From assembly GCF_902150025.1 (NCBI RefSeq), contig NZ_CABFVS010000001.1, positions 1 through 64,000 of the forward strand: a DNA stretch of 64,000 nucleotides, given 5' to 3'. The position numbers and the translations under genes are program-made. Origin of the DNA: Bartonella massiliensis. GTDB taxonomy: Bacteria; Pseudomonadota; Alphaproteobacteria; Rhizobiales; Rhizobiaceae. Position 1 is the first letter of the stretch. Every line of letters begins with the position of its first letter. The notes under the pieces are model-generated. The model did no database searches, was not told the origin of the DNA, and saw only the letters and a program-made list of their open reading frames with translations. Below are positions 62,216 to 64,000 of this stretch, piece after piece.

Positions 62216-63034
62216 TTATTCTTTAACGACGGAAATGTCTGGTGCATCAACGGCTTTCATACCGATGATATTATAACCCGAATCAACATGATGAACTTCA
62301 CCGGTAACAGAACGAGACAAATCCGAAAGAAAATAGAGGGCAGAATCACCCACCTCTTCAATTGTTACCGTACGACGTAAGGGAGCATTATATTCATTCC
62401 ATTTTAGAATATAACGGAAATCACCAATACCTGAAGCCGCTAACGTTTTGATGGGTCCAGCAGATATTGCATTAACACGAATATTTTGGGGGCCTAAATC
62501 TACCGCTAGATATTTCACGCTCGCTTCAAGAGCTGCTTTGGCAACCCCCATTACATTATAATTGGGAACAACCTTTTCTGCCCCATAATAGGTCAGTGTT
62601 AAGATTGAACCACCATCTGGCATCAATTTTTCTGCACGCTTTGTCAAAGCCGTTAGGGAATAAACGGAAATATTCATGGTCATCATAAAATTTGATTCGC
62701 TGATATCAATATAACGACCACTTAATTCATCTTTATCTGAAAAACCAATAGCATGAACTAAAAAATCGAGTTTACCCCATTTCTTTTCTATGGTTCTAAA
62801 GACCGCATCAATAGAAGCGCTATCAGAAACATCACAATGTCCAAAAACAAGCCCCTTTAATTCATCAGCCAAAGGCTCAACACGCTTTTTCATTGCGTCA
62901 CCTTGATAAGTGAAAGCAAGCTCTGCCCCCGCAGCGCTCGCTGCTTTAGCAATTCCCCAAGCGATGGAGCGATTATTGGCCAATCCCAAAATTAAACCAC
63001 GCTTACCGCACAATAAACCATTACCCTTAGCCAT
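62216..63034 (-). CDS. fabI: Enoyl-[acyl-carrier-protein] reductase (NADH)
   Basis: A 272-residue short-chain dehydrogenase-type enoyl-ACP reductase that completes each cycle of fatty-acid elongation. The NADH-binding segment is GLANNRSIAWGIAKA, and the catalytic Tyr-x6-Lys is in YNVMGVAKAAL. The downstream SAGPIKTLAASGI motif is typical of FabI. The ATG at 63034 is preferred to a GTG two codons upstream. Confidence 0.95.
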   Translation of the reverse strand: MAKGNGLLCGKRGLILGLANNRSIAWGIAKAASAAGAELAFTYQGDAMKKRVEPLADELKGLVFGHCDVSDSASIDAVFRTIEKKWGKLDFLVHAIGFSDKDELSGRYIDISESNFMMTMNISVYSLTALTKRAEKLMPDGGSILTLTYYGAEKVVPNYNVMGVAKAALEASVKYLAVDLGPQNIRVNAISAGPIKTLAASGIGDFRYILKWNEYNAPLRRTVTIEEVGDSALYFLSDLSRSVTGEVHHVDSGYNIIGMKAVDAPDISVVKE

Positions 63035-63161
63035 TAGCACTGCCCCATTGTTACTTAAAATTAATATTATTCATCTGCCTATGACACAGGTCAACTTTTT
63101 CTTCAAGTAATTGGATTAAAATCAAACAAAAACGACGCTTTAATATATAAAAAAATTTAAA

Positions 63162-64000
63162 TTAACCTTTTTGCGTCTGCAAAAACTGTTCTAGCGCAGC
63201 ATTTTTATCTTCCGGCAACATAATACGAACATGCACATAAAGATCATCTCTTGTACCATTTTTTAAACGAAGCCCTTTTCCTTTCAACCGCAAAACGCGA
63301 TCAGAACTTGACCAAGCAGGAATCGTTAAAACCACACGTCCCTCCAACGTCTTAACTTCTTCTTTTGCCCCCAAAACAGCATGTTTAAGAGAAACCGGTA
63401 AATCAAGATGGAGCGCCCTTCCTTCAACTCGAAAGCGAGGATGTTTTTGAATCTGAATGGTTATCAACGCATCTCCTGCTTGCCCATGAGGCACTTCTTC
63501 TCCTTGACCTTTTAAACGAATAGTTTGCCCATCCTCAATATAATCTGGAAGTTTAATTTTTAATTTTTTTCCATGAGGAAAAACAGCTTCCACCTTTTCT
63601 GCGCTAACCATCTGCTCTAATGTTATGGTAAGATTAGCGCGGATATGGGCTCCTTGTTGAGAACGGTTATAGTGTGCGGAATTTGAAAAGCTACTGCCTC
63701 CTCCAAACAGATCGCGAAAGATATCACTCGCATCAAAACCTGCCCCCCCTGAAGAAGAAAAATCAAATCCTTTCGCTCTTCCTGAAAAGGGATTTTGTTT
63801 ATTGCTAAAATTTTCACCAGCGCCATAAGCTTGATAAAGCGGTTTACCTTCCATATCAATTTCACCGCGGTCAAATTGTGCTTTTTTATCTTTATCACCT
63901 ATAATCTCATAAGCTTGATTAATTTCAGCAAACTTTTCTTTAGCCTTTACATCATTTTTATTATGATCTGGATGATACTTCTTTGCTAATCTTCTAAATG
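63162..64000 (-). CDS. DnaJ-like co-chaperone (CbpA type), cut by window end
   Basis: Partial: the first residues lie beyond the window. The J-domain end is visible with the HPD motif ([11 protein letters not shown]), then a Gly/Phe-rich linker ([24 protein letters not shown]), and two C-terminal beta domains ([14 protein letters not shown] onward to [12 protein letters not shown]). There is no zinc-finger Cys cluster, so it is CbpA/DnaJ class B rather than DnaJ. It stimulates the ATPase of DnaK. The frame is open across 63855-64000. Confidence 0.92.
   Translation of the reverse strand, partial: FRRLAKKYHPDHNKNDVKAKEKFAEINQAYEIIGDKDKKAQFDRGEIDMEGKPLYQAYGAGENFSNKQNPFSGRAKGFDFSSSGGAGFDASDIFRDLFGGGSSFSNSAHYNRSQQGAHIRANLTITLEQMVSAEKVEAVFPHGKKLKIKLPDYIEDGQTIRLKGQGEEVPHGQAGDALITIQIQKHPRFRVEGRALHLDLPVSLKHAVLGAKEEVKTLEGRVVLTIPAWSSSDRVLRLKGKGLRLKNGTRDDLYVHVRIMLPEDKNAALEQFLQTQKG

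Overview
The window reads as a chromosomal segment of an alphaproteobacterium of the order Hyphomicrobiales (Rhizobiales), very probably Bartonella and perhaps a rodent-associated lineage. The evidence is low-GC DNA with wide, decayed AT-rich gaps, a MucR/Ros regulator, CcrM methyltransferase, an IalB-family protein, DUF5330 and DUF721 proteins, and rhizobial gene neighbourhoods with missing members. Genus assignment is inference from gene content; no search was run.

Layout. 1-1480: right end of an integrated element (small ORF plus tyrosine integrase) abutting the 3' end of tRNA-Gln. 2.3-9.5 kb: housekeeping genes sodB, ptrB, mucR, sufE, a DUF5330 gene and a peptidoglycan-binding membrane protein. 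9.5-12.2 kb: two decayed integrase copies, back to back. 12.3-21 kb: ppdK, a DsbA-like thioredoxin, DUF721 (DciA-like), mutY, ccrM and a HAD phosphatase, with two more integrase relics between mutY and ccrM. 21-25.4 kb: accessory stretch with relics of both integrase families and three tandem genes for small exported proteins. 25.4-39.5 kb: thrC, an M16 peptidase, a frameshifted GGDEF/EAL gene, yqgE, a DsbD-alpha-like gene, rnhA, a frameshifted thrB, ispH, ctaB, an IalB-family gene and tldD. 39.6-55.4 kb: a genomic island. 55.4-64 kb: a minus-strand housekeeping block of m5U methyltransferase, tlyA, dxs, xseB, ribB, aroC, fabI and a DnaJ-like gene cut by the window end.

The island looks like a P4-type satellite or integrative element: integrase, AlpA-like regulator, Toprim primase and a DUF3987 helicase-like protein, followed by a 1660-residue single-chain restriction-modification enzyme (type ISP architecture). 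The restriction gene lies between two 193-bp inverted repeats that differ at one position, and a diverged 189-bp relative of the same element follows. Next come three tandem beta-solenoid genes behind a promoter with a palindromic operator and a structured leader of about 250 nt. A near-identical GC-rich hairpin sits between successive members.

The second theme is a dispersed repeat: the promoter-leader and 5' end of the P4-type integrase recur at least ten times as relics around the single intact copy. Three genes (a small exported protein, GGDEF/EAL, thrB) carry frameshifts, at least the last two in homopolymer runs; these may be real decay or sequencing error.
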